Assembly: GCA_014281115.1 (NCBI GenBank)
Contig: JACONQ010000001.1
Span: 310,001-374,000 of the forward strand
Direction: 5' to 3'
Length of the DNA: 64,000 nucleotides
Origin: Laburnicola sp. R22_1
Lineage: Eukaryota; Ascomycota; Dothideomycetes; Pleosporales; Didymosphaeriaceae
Positions within the stretch are counted from its first letter, which is position 1. Each line of letters starts with the position of its first letter. The position numbers were made by a program, and so were the translations under genes. Shown one piece after another: positions 63,832 through 64,000 of this stretch. The notes under the pieces were generated by a model, which was not told where the DNA came from, made no database searches, and was given only the letters and a program-made list of their open reading frames with translations.

Positions 63832-64000
63832 TCAACGCCACTTCTTCTCCCGTCGAGCAGCCTCAAGGAGTATAAGTTGCGCGATGTCGTCCACACCAAT
63901 AGGCCTCCGCCTCTCTTCGACATTCCCCAAACGCTGCATCTCATCCGCACAACCCCCACTCCGTCTCTGCGCCGCATCATCGCGGCTACCATCACAGTCT
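63832..64000 (-). CDS. C-terminal end of an unrecognised gene (continues past the window)
   Basis: On the minus strand the frame entering at 64000 runs 56 codons to TGA at 63832-63834. The product reads DGSRDDAAQRRSGG, then ADEMQRLGNVEERRRPIGV and DDIAQLILLEAARREKKWR. The amphipathic, charged composition and the C-terminal Arg/Lys helix are protein-like, and another frame open across the same bases is less so. Too short for family assignment. Its 3' end almost touches MITE copy 3, which would lie in the 3' UTR. Confidence 0.5.
   Translation of the reverse strand, partial: DCDGSRDDAAQRRSGGCADEMQRLGNVEERRRPIGVDDIAQLILLEAARREKKWR

Overview
The window is nuclear DNA of a filamentous ascomycete (Pezizomycotina, possibly Dothideomycetes). 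The evidence is dense genes on both strands, many short introns of about 45-60 nt with GT..CTAAC-like..AG signals, family lengths matching fungal proteins, and repeats that differ mainly by C-to-T and G-to-A changes of the kind left by repeat-induced point mutation (RIP). No bacterial-type operons, rRNA genes or CRISPR arrays are present, and I found no convincing tRNA. The species cannot be named from the sequence alone.

Layout. 1-1135: 3' end of a subtilisin-like protease. 1136-2946: AT-rich gene-poor DNA with decayed repeats, ending in a RIP-marked tandem duplication. 2960-5057: an F-box-like gene and a GNAT acetyltransferase. 5673-12423: a housekeeping block with three small-subunit rRNA processing genes (utp18, imp3, dim1) around his7. 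12881-15753: the calcium sensor frq1/ncs1 and Mediator subunit med4. 16434-25319: a Zn2Cys6 transcription factor, the spindle-positioning gene kar9 and an unrecognised conserved-looking gene. 25877-28599: a five-exon acylphosphatase whose exons are too short to stand out as open frames, then mitochondrial alternative oxidase. 30124-32866: a 14-exon peroxisomal alcohol oxidase. 32983-37072: an accessory stretch with a MITE, a GNAT gene, an oxidase pseudogene and an F-box-like gene bounded by inverted repeats. 38088-43502: a sugar transporter and a two-membrane-segment kelch protein. 44528-52277: an AlkB-GRF dioxygenase, pex7, a small Arg-rich protein, atm1 and aim24. 52612-57043: a second accessory stretch with two MITE-like elements, a kinase-fold pseudogene and a broken transcription-factor fragment. 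57216-64000: a secreted GH5 glycosidase, a DsbA-family oxidoreductase, a coiled-coil protein, a third MITE copy and the 3' end of an unrecognised gene.

How the genes fit together. Ribosome biogenesis (utp18, imp3, dim1) is concentrated in 7 kb. Mitochondrial functions recur (alternative oxidase, atm1, aim24, the last two sharing a 243-bp divergent promoter). Peroxisomal functions are represented by an alcohol oxidase ending in a PTS1-like tripeptide and by pex7, the PTS2 receptor; they are 13 kb apart and use different import receptors, so no direct link is claimed.

The most useful non-routine observations are: two dispersed repeat families with terminal inverted repeats close to gene ends; RIP-like decay, including an oxidase pseudogene with three in-frame stops and no frameshift; a possible non-myristoylated isoform of the calcium sensor; a GC-AG intron in med4; a 13-nt exon in the acylphosphatase; and an unresolved insertion in imp3. 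I see no strong candidate for a wholly new biological system.
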